A stretch of 64,000 nucleotides of DNA from Vombatus ursinus (Eukaryota; Chordata; Mammalia; Diprotodontia; Vombatidae): contig NW_020954585.1 of assembly GCF_900497805.2 (NCBI RefSeq), forward strand, positions 39,542,527 to 39,606,526, given 5' to 3'. A program made the position numbers and the translations under genes. Shown piece by piece: positions 21,601 to 33,489 of the stretch. Under the pieces are notes generated by a model, which saw only the letters and a program-made list of their open reading frames with translations, ran no database searches and was not told the origin of the DNA. Numbering within the stretch: position 1 is the stretch's first letter; each line of letters opens with the position of its first letter.

Positions 21601-22740
21601 AAGCAAAATATAAAAGATGTATAAGTGACTAACAGAATAGTTGAATGAAATTCTAATAAAAAGGAAAGATTGAGTTAAATGTAGTCACAAAAGTATTATT
21701 TATTTTAAACCACATCAGAATTTTAGTTTGTTTAATTTCCTTTTTTCCATAAATTCCTTTGACTGTTGATTGAATAATTTCCAAACAATTATATTTGGTG
21801 ATTAATGATAATTGTCATTATTCAGCAAATTATAAATTTTATTCTCTGGCACTTTTCTATTACTACCTAGTGATAAATTTTGGAGAGTTTTACCTTGATA
21901 AGCTAATGTTTTTACATTATATTTCAGTGTTAAATTATATTTTGTATTAGTTTAGTTTTTTAAATAGTGGTCATAGTCTATTTTTTGCAATTAAAATGAT
22001 GTCTTTTCTTTGTATAAGCATGTATAAAGTAGAAATGCATATACCTAACTTTTTTAAAATGTGAGTCTGAATACTAACATAAATACAACTGTTCTATTTT
22101 CAACTCCTTTGAAAAAGATTAAAGCAATTTTATATGCAATTCTAATTCATATAGCTTAGCATTAATGTGAATTATTTTTGATGAACTGGCAATGTATATT
22201 GACTGGAAATGTATGTTCCATGAACCTAATGTATAAATTACACAATATACAATAAAATAATTCAATATTGGGTTATCATCATCTGATTCACAGGAGCAGA
22301 AAACTCCATGATCATGGGAAAATGAAGATGTGACTATTTATTAATCAGATTATGTTCCCCTAGTTTATACGTTACAATTTGCTCTTATGAACACAGTATT
22401 TTGGCATTATAGGTCACTTGAAAGATTGTGGATAACCAGAGAAAATTAGGCATAAATAAAATCATATTCTATTCCCCAGTGCTTTCCAATAAGCCATCTC
22501 TAACCTTCCATAGGCTAGTTTCTATAATTGCATACGCTGTCAAATGTTGTTTTAAACTGAATTTGGTCAGTACTGGGTCACATTGCTCCATTGACCTAAC
22601 ATGGAGAAATTATAATAGGTATTTTATTATTGATTCTGTTTATTTGTTGGAACTTATTTCTGCATCTCAGTTTGTCTATAGTTTTATACTGTGTTTCTGA
22701 TACTACATTTGTGGGAAGCAAATTATAATTTGGAAAATGA
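18660..22740. other. 4 kb AT-rich, repeat-poor DNA
   Basis: Only a (CA)n repeat (19,439-19,463) and short TA runs (about 21,036-21,050) are named here. No exon with paired splice sites and no RNA gene was seen. The relative lack of SINEs makes parts of it, such as 20,080-20,350, possible conserved non-coding DNA, but this is a guess. Confidence 0.35.
19439..19463. repeat. (CA)n microsatellite
   Basis: About twelve CA units. Confidence 0.9.
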
Positions 22741-22764
22741 AAACTCATAAGATTCATTTGATCA

Positions 22765-22930
22765 TAGATTGATCAAGAACTAGAAATTACGTCAGAAGTT
22801 ATGTAATACTACTCCCTCATTTTTTCAAGATAAGAAGACTGAGGCCCAGAGAGGTTAAGTGACTTAGTAAGCCCCAGAGGTGAACTTTGAACCCAGATCT
22901 TCTGACTCCAAAGCCAGTGATATTCTTTCA
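22765..22930 (-). repeat. MIR-type SINE
   Basis: AAGACTGAGGCCCAGAGAGG then TTGAACCCAGATCTTCTGAC, minus orientation. Confidence 0.75.
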
Positions 22931-23664
22931 ATGGCTACATGCTGAGTCCAATTTTATTTCAATAAGCAGACAAAATCTATTATGTGTGTGACTCAAAATA
23001 AATGAGTCACGTGAGGATTCAAATAATTTTGGAGAATTTTGTTAAATTGTAAACTGTTATTTTTTAATATGCTTGATCTACTTTCATTTTACAGGAAGCC
23101 AAACTAATCTACAATAACTATATTACAATATGTGAATATGAACATCTTGCCCAGCTTTTCTATATTAAGCAATTGTGCATGTGTCTTTTTATTTAAAAAT
23201 GAATAATACTTTATAAATATTTTAATGAAAATACTTCAAAAAGTTGGATAGATACTATTACCCAAGACTGGCAATGTCTTTGACCAAACCACACGAAGCC
23301 TATTAAGTAACTGACTTGCTGTCCAAACAATTAATTCAAATGAGTAACATTATTATATGGAAAAGGTTGTAATCTTGGTCTCCCATATGATTAATTTCCT
23401 AGCATGTTGAACTTTAAATGATTTAATAAACATTAAGATATTTTATAGATAATTTTTATATTATCAAAATATAATATATGGAGAGATATTCATTTAGAAA
23501 AGTTTGACTAATGTATTGAACAACTTTAACCAGAAAAGTCTTTCAAACTCCCTTCTAAATTTTATTTTAAAAAGGAAAATACAGATGAGGGTGGGAGAAA
23601 AAAAAATAAAATAATTGCATAAAGTGAGTCTGAGAAAGACAGACTAAAGGTTTAATACAATTTT

Positions 23665-23850
23665 AGACGTGGAATAGATCTTATTAGCCATCTAGTCCTA
23701 ATCTCTCATTTGATAGACAATAAAACTAACAAATGATTGTTGAATTAAATAAATTGAAATTAATGTCCCAAGAGACTGAATAAATTATCCAACTAGCTAA
23801 TAGCACAAGAGGGATTAGAACTCTCATCCTCTGGTTTTCAAGATATGCAT
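23665..23850 (-). repeat. MIR-type SINE, diverged
   Basis: The lead-in TAGCCATCTAGTCCTAATCT is followed by a decayed CORE and a head with AGCACAAGAGGG. Confidence 0.5.
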
Positions 23851-24054
23851 TAAATTTTTCAAGGCACTAGGATATTATACACTTACTAGAAAGAAAATTG
23901 TCATAAAAATGAGCTGAATTATAATCTTGAGAACTAGAAGGAGAAAAATGAAACTTTTAAAAATGTCAAACCAACTAGCACTGAAAATCTTAAATACTAG
24001 ATTCCAAGGAAAATGAAGTTCACTGTATTATATTAATTCAATCCAATTCAACCT

Positions 24055-24185
24055 ACTTTAATTTTTAATAGTATTTTACTTTTTCCAATTTACATATAAA
24101 GACAATTTTTAACATTCATTTATAAAAAAAATTAAGTTCCAAATTTTCTCCCTTCCTCTTCCCTAAAAAGGTAAGAATTTTAAAT
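24055..24185 (-). mobile_element. L1 LINE 3' terminus (marsupial type)
   Basis: In minus orientation, TATTTTACTTTTTCCAATTT, then TTTTTAACATTCATTTATAA and TTCCAAATTTTCTCCCTTCC, the common end of marsupial L1. A longer copy is at 53,335-53,690. It is truncated. Confidence 0.7.
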
Positions 24186-24472
24186 AGTCGACAAACATTT
24201 ATTAAGTACCTATTATGTACAAGACCCTTACATGGTCAAGTCATAGAATCACTGATATTTAGAACTTCCAATGTAGTAACTTTTTCCATGACTCACTCAA
24301 TTCTTTTAGGATGTTGATTAAATGAAATTTATTAATACCAGGTAGTAGTGTTCTTCTGACACATCAATACTGAGAATCATTACCAAGTATTTTATTTGTT
24401 CAGCTTCCTTTTTCAAATTCAAGGTTTTCAAGCAATACTTGAAGAGTTATCTTTCAAGGATGCTGTTGAGCA

Positions 24473-24640
24473 GTGGTTCTCATCCTTTTTAGGGATTTGA
24501 TTTTCATGCATGTGAAATCCTTTTTTTATAAACAATTATATAGACCCTACTTTTAAGTGATGTTAGATGTACTATTGGTTTCCAGTGATTAAGAAAACAC
24601 ATACTGAAAAAGCTATATGAATTCAACAATGCTTTTAAAT
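24473..24640 (+). mobile_element. Possible hAT element, left end
   Basis: CAGTGGTTCTCATCCTTTTT resembles hAT-Charlie terminal repeats. A possible right end with GGACCCCTGG-type sequence (ACGGACCCCTGGTTCGGTGT) is at 25,127-25,155, and a SINE lies between them. The link between the two ends is inferred. Confidence 0.4.
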
Positions 24641-24704
24641 AAATCTTTTTTTTTTATTTCTTACAATAGCATCTACTTCCATTGGGAAAATAATACATAC
24701 ATAC

Positions 24705-24990
24705 ATATGGGAAGCAGTATAATATAGTGGATAGATAATTGAACTTGGAATCAGAAAAATCTATGTATGTATCCAACTTCAGATACTGGCTAAGTGGCTA
24801 TAGGCAAGTTACTTAACACCTCTCAGCCTTAATTTTTGTTTTGTTTTGTTTTGGTTTTTTTGCTTCTGGAAAATGAAAGTAATAATGACACATCATAGGG
24901 TTGTTATGAGAACCAAATGAGATAAGAAATGTAAAGTCATTTGTAAACCTTAAAGTGCTACATTCATATGAGCTATTATTATTTTCACTC
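24705..24990 (+). repeat. MIR/MON1-type SINE with TTTTG insert
   Basis: The head (TATAGTGGATAGATAATTGA), the middle (GGCAAGTTACTTAACACCTC) and the 3' part (ATAGGGTTGTTATGAGAACC) are in order. A (TTTTG)n run at 24,835-24,857 sits where the CTCAGTTTCCTC block should be. Confidence 0.75.
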
Positions 24991-25589
24991 TACAGTAGGT
25001 AGGCTTGTTTATTTATCTCTTACTGCATATTTGTTTTTGAGACAAATAAAGTTCAAAATGGCAATACCTAGTTCACATATGTATCTGTGGATCCCATTTG
25101 ATAATTAAACCACTACTTCCCTCCCACGGACCCCTGGTTCGGTGTTTGGGAACCGGTGCAAAAAAAAAAAAAAAAAGAAATTTCATTGTTGAGCAAAAGG
25201 GAATGCAATATAATGATTTATATCTCCTCAGAATCTGAGATTCAAAGTCAACCAAGTGGAAAATAGCAGATCCAACCTAGAACACAGGTCTCCTGACTCC
25301 TACTTAGATAGCTACACTAGTGTTCCTTGGGTGATATGACTCAGGAATCTTATTTAAAATCATCATTAACCAAAAAAGACATATGACTCCTGTGTAGAAT
25401 CTAGTCTACTCATATTGTGCTCAAATACAGAAACTTTTTGGAACGACACAGATAACAAGTCAGTCCAAAAATATGTGGTCCAAAACTGGTCTATAGCACA
25501 TACAGCTTGTATGGAAACATTTCCTGTGTGATTTCATTTATGTAAGGAACTCGCTGTGCAGAAACTAGCTTTAATAATATAGATCTGGA

Positions 25590-25720
25590 ACTATTCTCTA
25601 ATTTACAGTTTTAAAGAATCAACTGGGTCAAGGCATTAACTCCCTTGCCCAGTATTTGTCAGAGGCAGGATTAAATCCAAAGTCTTCCTCAATCCAAGGG
25701 TCTATTCCATGATGCTTCTG
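25590..25720 (-). repeat. MIR-type SINE, diverged
   Basis: CTTGCCCAGTATTTGTCAGA then GGCAGGATTAAATCCAAAGT, minus orientation. Confidence 0.5.
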
Positions 25721-25899
25721 ATGTATGGAAACATTCCTAGTTTTATTAACAGTAAAATAAGCCCATTGTTTATGTTCCTCTATTTTGTTTGAAAGAAAAC
25801 ATTTAAAATGTAAAAGAGGGCAAACCTATATCATAGAAAACAAAGCCGCCTGACCAGAATTTGGCCCTAATTAGCTACGAATAATGAACATTACTGTAC

Positions 25900-25990
25900 T
25901 GTTGGGGCCTCAGTTTCTTTATCTGTAGAGTTGGGTTGGGGTAGATAAGATGACCTCTAAGGTCATTTTCAACTTCAAATCTTTGAACCT
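25900..25990 (+). repeat. MIR-type SINE 3' fragment
   Basis: GGCCTCAGTTTCTTTATCTG then TGACCTCTAAGGTCATTTTC. Confidence 0.6.
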
Positions 25991-25994
25991 ATGT

Positions 25995-28800
25995 TGCTAA
26001 TTCCTTTTGTCATAAGATTCTGGTAGAGAAGAAAATTACACAATTTTAATTATTTAACATGGTCTACATTAAAAGGATACTTCATTCACATGTTTAAAGC
26101 ACATGTGGAGAATCATGAAAATTCAACAGTGACTTTATTGGCATATGAGCAGTGAAAACTGTACTTGCAGTTCCCCAAATTACATTCTTATCTTCTAGAT
26201 GAACAAGAGTTACCAAGAGTCATCTCTGTCTAAATGACCAAGAGTCATTTATTTTACAGTTCTCATTCAGTTCACTTGTTGAATAAGGCTACAGATTCAA
26301 GGGGGGAAAAAATAGTAGCTATTGGTTTCCAGTTCTTAAGTTTGAATAACAGTAGACCAAGAGTAAAGAAAATATAATCCTGAAGTCACTCAACATGAAA
26401 ATTTCCCAGTGACTTAGGGAATTTTACCTGTCATTTAGTGGAAAAATTAAATATGTATAAAAAAAAACAATCCCAACCTTAATTCAAAGTTCTGCAATTA
26501 TTCAGTATGGGCTTACGTAGATGACAAGCAAAAGCACTTGCTCTGGAAAAACATATCATATTATTAAAATCTAGAGGATTTCTAGAAACAAAATGTATGT
26601 ATTTTTAATTATTTAATATTTTAAATATCCTATAATTTTAAGCTGCATATTGTAGACCACAAATTAAAGCAAACATCAAATACATTTTATGAATTTTCTA
26701 CTTTTTAATTTAGACATTCAAGTGACGGCAATGTAAGGGGCTTCTCTTGAAATAAGTATTTTTAAGCATTTCTATCCTGTATGTTTTTCTTCTAGTCTTG
26801 GAGTATGAGAGGGGAGGCAGAGTTGGAAATGGACAATGACTTTTTAAATAATCTGGAGACAACAGAATAACAAAGAAATCTACCAATAATGGTTCATGAA
26901 ATTAAATGAACAGGCAAATGGATACAATAGGAAAGTAGTGTTCAAATTCTTGGTACATTTAAATAATATAAGTAAATAAGGAACCAAATACTTTTTTGTG
27001 CTAAGGAAAACTAAAATGCAGAATATCACTGAGTTTTAATTGGAGTCTATTGTAATTTTCTGAGTTTATTTGGAAGTACTTTTGCAGAAAAAATGATTGT
27101 TTTCATGGTAATTCATGGCTTTGCTTTGTTGTGGAGGGGTCTTTAACATATTGTTTAATATAATTCATTTGACACTTAAAAAAAAAAGGAAACAGTATTA
27201 ACTGAAATTAGGAATGGCACCACCAAGCATAGGGTATTTTGACAAAAAAAAACTGAAAGTACTTGCTCTTTATCCTGACAATAGGAATTTTGGGGCAAAA
27301 CATTTAGCATTCCACATTGTCCTGCTATAAAATAACCATAATTGTAATTATGTTCAACTATTTCAGAGAAGATTGTTTATGAAGATTTTTTGATCTACAT
27401 CTAAAATTCCCTCAGTGTAAACTATTCTTACTAAATCATTTGCATGAATTCAAGCAAGATACTCTGAATATTTCTAGCCTGTCTTGAAGAAATTATTTCA
27501 TCAAAGGTTCTTAACAATTTCATTTCATAATCACTCACTAATGAATTCTCTGAAATGTTTTTCCCCATATTGAAAGTCAACCTATAAACTGAAGACCTTA
27601 CAAAAATCATAGGTATATTTCTACCTCCTTCTACACCCTCAATGCTTCAAGAACTTGATTTAATTGTCTTTTCATGACAAATATTTGCTAGGAGTTTTTC
27701 CTTGGATTCCTTCTTTACTCACCTCCCAGCAACATGCACTTACCCATATAAAGTTAATTCATTAGTCAGTTTGTACCTTTGTTATTAGCACTGCTTCTAT
27801 TTTTGTTGTTAGTTTTAGATCACAAGCTTTTCAAGCAAAAGGAAAGGTTGAGCAACCTAGGACATAAATATGTATGGACAGGAGTTTAATATATATTTTC
27901 TGATTTACTAAGATTGATCCCTCCATCCACGGTGCGCATTGACAACTATGCCTCTCTTTAATTTGTATTGGTGGTCTATTAATGTCAAATCAGATCCAGT
28001 GAGTAATATAAGTATGAAATATTTTCTGAAGAAAGGAGCCATTGTCAACATTTAAAGATGTTATGGCTAATTATGCCCATCGATGTAAAGAACAAGCCAA
28101 TTAAATTTCATATTGATGTTCAAAAAAGTCAGAGTTCTGTTCCATCCTTTTTAATATAGCAAGTAAACATACTGCACCTTTTTAAATGAATTATAATTTT
28201 CCTTATATCAAACTATTCTCTTTTTACAGATTTTCCTGGTGGTTTTTGTTGTTGTTGTTATTTACATTTTCAAATTTTATTCCAATGTCTTTGAGAGCAC
28301 TTCCATTATTTCAGTATTATTGATTTGTCAGGCCCCTGCAGTGTATTCTCTAGTATATGAAACATAGGCAGAAGCATTGTCCCTATCTTGGCAGCTTAGG
28401 TTTAAGGGCTCTAATTGGTCATATTATATAATGGAATACTACTTCCACAACATGGTTAAATTTGACCATGTATACTGTTGGAAAGAAAATAGGTTGAATC
28501 ATATTGATAACTCTGACTTTCATTCATTGCATATTCATTATCAAGTTTGTTTAGCATAATTAAGTTGGAAAAGATTATAGATCTCAGCCTGGATAATGCT
28601 CTTCAGTTTCTAGTATCTTAAATCTATTTCTGTGCTTGATTTTTTTTCAGAATATTTAGATATTTTTCATAGACATTAACTGTTGATCATTGCACTGCAG
28701 ATGTCTTTAAAATCTTTCTGAAAACATTTAAGAAGGGTGCTATGTGAATCTGAGAGGATTTAACTAATTCTATCTTATTTCTTTACACTTAAGTAATTAA
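25995..28800. other. AT-rich, repeat-poor intronic DNA
   Basis: No gene, RNA or named repeat is seen over 2.8 kb. Open frames are short. Nothing further is supported. Confidence 0.35.
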
Positions 28801-28804
28801 TAAT

Positions 28805-28915
28805 GATGACACTTTGTGCTTGTTTAATAAGTTACATTTTTCAAATTGCTTTTTCATATACCATTCCATTGATCGTCACAACAAGCCTGTGTGGTAGGTA
28901 GGACAGATATGAAAA
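28805..28915 (-). repeat. MIR/CORE SINE fragment
   Basis: CATTGATCGTCACAACAAGC then TGTGGTAGGTAGGACAG, minus orientation. Confidence 0.55.
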
Positions 28916-29509
28916 AGTAATGTAGTTTTAATATCTTAGCAATTAAGTGGAGAAGAGTTTGATTAATAAAATTTTTAAACAAGGCATTAATTCTCATGTT
29001 CCTTGCTTAAAAGCAATGCTGATTACCACATTGTTCCTTCTTCTGAAGCTCCAAAAAAATTTATTCAGGTTTAAAATGTTAGATGTTCCAAATAAATTAA
29101 AAACAAGGACCCATTTGTGTCTAAAATCTCAATTTTGGAGGTGAAATCAATTACTGAAATGCATTCTTTTGGAAAGTGTATGTGTACATATATGTTGGTG
29201 TGCATATGTATGTATGCACATACATACGTATGCATATCACTGTAAATCCCATACTTTTAAAATGTAATGCATAGTAATATTTTTTAAAAAGTATTGCTTA
29301 TACTCCAATTCCTTACCATTGTATGGTCGTGCTCATGCTAGTTTGTCTCTGTATCAGTCCTCCATTTGCAAAACAGAGTCAATAATGTTTTTAGGTTCTT
29401 ACTAATCATCAGGTTAAAAGTATACAATGTATAAATAAAATAGAATCTTATCATTTACTATCACAATATGATCAGTTCCATGAATTATTAAGCATTGGTG
29501 ATAGATTGA

Positions 29510-29645
29510 GAGAGACACAGACACAGAGAGACAGAGACAGAGAGAGACTACACTGGCTCTCATACTTACACTATATAGATAATATACTGCATACTATATA
29601 TTATGTAATATGTGTGTATGTATATGTGTGTGTGTGTGTATAAAT
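29510..29645. repeat. Simple repeats (GACA/GAGA, then TG/TA)
   Basis: A GAGACACAGACA-type run (29,510-29,548) is followed after 60 bases by TGTGTATG/TGTGTG units (29,608-29,645). Confidence 0.75.
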
Positions 29646-30557
29646 AGACATGGTATTTGTGTAGTCTAATTGCAGGACTAAGCAGCTGAGGATTACTGTT
29701 TCATTATACCATTGACCTGGTTCCGTGACTTTTGAAAATCAGCCTATTTTTCTCTCTGTCTCTATTTTTTTCTCTTTAAAATAGTTTAGCTATGATGTCT
29801 GCCAACTATCTGCAATGGAGGTGTAAAAGTAAGATAAATAAAATAATGAACCTTCTCTCCACGCTCAGATTTAGGAGACAATAATATTACAGCTAGCTAA
29901 TTAAGGGGGAAAGTCAAGTATTATATCTGACCAGAAGCCATACTAGAGTTCTTCCTTGAACATTCCCTCGAACAAAAGGAAAAAGGTAAGGATGAGATGA
30001 GAGAGATAAGTCAACCTTCTTTTCATTTTCTTCCTTCCCTCCTGTTTCCTTTCCTTCTGGTCCCTGTTCCACATTATAACTATCACGTAACAGAACAAGG
30101 TAGCTGTTGGCCAACTCTTCTCCACCATGTGAGATATTTGATGCCAGGGCTCTTTGGAAAAGGACCCTTTCCTGCATTTTCCATAGAATGTATGGTTTTG
30201 GTATGTTTACATAATATCATTCAAATGGGAGAAATGCTTCTCTTTCCTTCTTTTTCATATTAGGAGACTTCAATCATCGTTTCACACCCCTACACTGGCC
30301 TCCTCACATTTGGGAGTAGACTAAGATAAATAATTTTACCTTCGGTGGGAAAAGTTATCATGGATATCCAAAGTGATGCATTCACTACCATAGGAAAAAA
30401 ATGACATTTTTCCAAGGGCTTCCAAAATAAAGCAGTGTTTACCACATGTCTTAATTTGGTTAAATGACCAGGGAATGAAAATGAATTCTCAAAGATTTTC
30501 CCCACAGAACACAAGTTCCAGCAGTACCTATCTAGTTGACCAAGTTTTCCATATGGC

Positions 30558-30813
30558 CCAAGAGTAATAACTAATATTTGTGTGGCCCTTTAAGGTTTGC
30601 AAACTGCTTTACATATGTTATCTCATTTGCTCCTCACAACAACTCTATAAGGTAGGTGTTAGTATTATCCACACTTTATAAATGAGGAAACTGAGGCTAG
30701 GAGAGGTTATGTTATTTTGCCCAGGGTCACACAACTAGTTCTGAGGCAGGATTTGAACCCAGGTCTTCCTACTTCCAAGTCCAACCCTGTATCCCCTACA
30801 CCACCTAGCTTCT
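30558..30813 (-). repeat. CORE-SINE (MIR/MON1-like), nearly full length
   Basis: TTAAGGTTTGCAAACTGCTT, CTCACAACAACTCTATAAGG, GAGGAAACTGAGGCTAGGAG, and a head ending CACCTAGCTT. It is one of the cleanest copies. Confidence 0.85.
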
Positions 30814-30819
30814 AACTAT

Positions 30820-31915
30820 CTGAGGATCAGTCTAACTAAATTCAGCAAATGAATACTAGTCACAGGAGCCATCTTGACATCAGGGAGTTTCCTCTGGTAA
30901 TCATTGCTGATTTTTTTTTTTCAGCAGATGATGACTTCTTTCTGGCCACAGCTACTCATTAGCCCATCTACTAATTCATGGACTAGTGATCTGGGTAGAA
31001 TAATATCCATTCTAATAAAAATTACAAATCTTTTGAATCATTGAAATAGACCAGGCAGTTTCATTCCATCTCTCCCTCTTTCAGACACTTACCTTAAATC
31101 TGAGGGCCTATTAGAGCAGGGAGTCTATGGATGGATTCGTTCTGTGGTGTCAGGAGCAGAGCTCAATTGTCATGACTAATTAAAGGATCTCTTCTTATGT
31201 TTTATGAGTGACTTATAATTGTAGATTTTATGTATACAAGTCAGTATAGTTTAGGAGCAAAGCTAAAGAACTAAGGATACTTCGATTATGGCTACAGTCC
31301 TAATGTATCTTTGGGTCTTTGGCTTATCACGTTAGTCTTTGTATGCTCTCCATTCCTTTTCCTCTCCATGGAATGGGATTCATTCTATCAACCACCTAGC
31401 TACCTCGGAGGTACACAGTGAGGATAAATAATGAAATCACGAATTCTTTTCAGATTTGGAAGGTCTCATCTAACTTGGATAAAAAAGGAACAGGAAGCTT
31501 GATAGCTGATTAGAAGAGAAAAATATACCATGCCAAACTCACTATTTTTTTTTAATAAAGAGAGAAAGGTAAAATAGCTCTACCTTGTGGCAGGGAAATA
31601 AGCTCATATTTTCTTCTATAGCCAATTAGATAATTCTGGCAGAATGTGAGGCTGCTGAGATCAAGTTCATGGGTTCAGTCCCTTAGCAATGCAACTAACT
31701 TCACTTTGCCCATATGTGCCTATAGCCTGAAACTCTAAGTATGACTAACTATACTTTGTGTATATATGCAATATATGTGCATATGTGTTTATATGTATGC
31801 ATATATGTATGTACCACTGGTGAAAAAAGACTAGGCAAAATTCCACATTAATAGATTTAAGGAAAACATGTTCTTAAGAATGAGGAGGTATAGAGGAGAC
31901 AGATTAATTCATCTA
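30820..31915. other. Unassigned intronic DNA
   Basis: TG/TA simple repeats lie at about 31,755-31,815. Otherwise no gene or named repeat is visible. Confidence 0.35.
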
Positions 31916-31918
31916 GTC

Positions 31919-32101
31919 CAGGGGTGGGGAACCTGCAGCCTCAAGACTACATGTGGCCCTCTAGGTCCTCAAGTGTGGCCCTTTGACTGAATCCAAACTT
32001 CACAGAACAAATCTCCTTAATAAAAGGATCTGTTCTGTAAAACTTGGACTCAGTCAAAAGGCTGCATCCAAGGACGTAGAAGGCCATAGATTCCCCCCCT
32101 G
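31919..32101. mobile_element. Short hAT element with palindromic ends, copy 1
   Basis: The left end is CAGGGGTGGGGAACCTGCAG and the right end is the inverse, closing in CCCCCCCTG. The halves are nearly self-complementary (GAATCCAAACTTCACAGAAC against the AACTTGGACTCAGTCAAAAG part). The flanks ATCTAGTC and GCCTAGAG share the CTAG centre usual for hAT target sites. It matches a marsupial Charlie-like MITE. It is non-coding. Confidence 0.8.
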
Positions 32102-32149
32102 GCCTAGAGCTCAGGGTTATAAACCCAGTATGTATAGAGGTAGGTATGT

Positions 32150-32222
32150 TCAGAGGCAGATATGAACCCAGGTCTTTCTAACTTCAAAGCAAATCCTCTA
32201 TTCTCTATATCATGCCGCCCAC
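32150..32222 (-). repeat. MIR-type SINE head fragment
   Basis: GAGGCAGATATGAACCCAGG then TCTTTCTAACTTC, minus orientation. Confidence 0.5.
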
Positions 32223-32239
32223 ACTACCTTGCATATGTT

Positions 32240-32500
32240 CATTGTTGTTTAGTTATTCAGTCATGTCTGACTCTTCACGACCGCATTTGGGGTTTTCTTG
32301 GCAAAGATACTGGAGTGGTTTGCCATTTCCTCCTCCATTCCATTTTACAGATGAGGAAACCAAAGTAAACAGGTTTAGGTGACCTGTCCCAGGTCACCCA
32401 GCTAGTAAATGTCTGAGGCCAGATTTGATCTCAGGAAAATGAGTCTTCCTGATTCCAGGCCTAATGTTCTATTCACTGCACCACTTAGCTGGCTTTATAT
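32240..32500 (-). repeat. Marsupial tRNA/CORE SINE with RTE-type tail
   Basis: The same family as 9,291-9,546: TTCTTGGCAAAGATACTGGA, CATTTTACAGATGAGGAAAC, and a head ending CACCACTTAGCTGG. Confidence 0.85.
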
Positions 32501-32734
32501 GCTCTTGCAAGCACTTAATAAAGGTTTGTTGTCACTGTTGTTACCACATATAGGCCTCTTATTACACATAATCTAAATGTTTGTATTATCACTGGATACT
32601 TAGTAAAATCTTTCTATCACTCTAAATAAGCCACTTTTTCAAGACCTAAGCAAATAATTTTACATTAGGTCTTTGCTAAAATATGAAGTCCTATGGAACA
32701 AAATTACATATAACATGAATGTGTCTTGAATTCT

Positions 32735-32960
32735 GGATAAAGGACCAGCCTTAAAACCAGGAAGACCAGGGTTCAAGTCCTAGTTCTGACACATATTGGC
32801 TGTGTGACCCTGGGCAAGTCACTAAACCTCTCAGTGTTGGAAGCTATTTTCAAAGACTACGCATTGTAGAAAAAGTGCTGACTTGTCTTGGTAGAAGGAA
32901 TTTCCTTAACCAGAAGTTGCCAATAACAATGAAATCATAGGTTCAATCCTAATCCATTTG
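32735..32960 (+). repeat. Marsupial tRNA-derived SINE (MAR1/MON1-like)
   Basis: The head (AGGAAGACCAGGGTTCAAGT), CTGTGTGACCCTGGGCAAGT, then the specific 3' part GTAGAAAAAGTGCTGACTTG and AATGAAATCATAGGTTCAAT. Confidence 0.75.
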
Positions 32961-33279
32961 CAATGTGTTATTTATACCAAGCTTTTTGAACATTCCTGTG
33001 CAGACTTGAGGCATACCCCTATCACCGTCAGTTCTGTCCACATTGCTTTCCATTCTAATCATATCCCTCTGCCATTGGAACTCAGTGTCCCTATCCAGGA
33101 TTAACAGTTCCTTAAACTGCAAGAAGTGTAATTTCCTTTGACTCTCTATTCCCGAATCAAAAGGTAGGATATAATGACCCTCACCATAGGAGAAAACAAA
33201 CACCAGGCTCGGTGACAATATTTATTCCCTGAATTCATTTTGTATTTATTTAACAGATTGAAATTGGAGAATAGTGTAC

Positions 33280-33483
33280 CAGGGATGGGGAACTTGCCAC
33301 CTCAAGGCCACATGTGACCCTCTAGGTCCTCAAGTGTGACCCTTTGACTGAATCCAAACTTCACAGAGCAAATCTCCTTAATTAAAAGGATTTGTCCTGT
33401 AAAACTTGGACTTGGTCAGAAGGACATACCCAAAGACCTAGAAGGCCACATGTGGCCTCGAGGCCACAGGTTCCCCACCCCTG
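33280..33483. mobile_element. Short hAT element with palindromic ends, copy 2
   Basis: The same family as 31,919-32,101, about 1.2 kb away. The right end is intact (GGTTCCCCACCCCTG) and the arms are highly complementary. The flanking target site is not clear. Confidence 0.8.
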
Positions 33484-33489
33484 GGTAGA

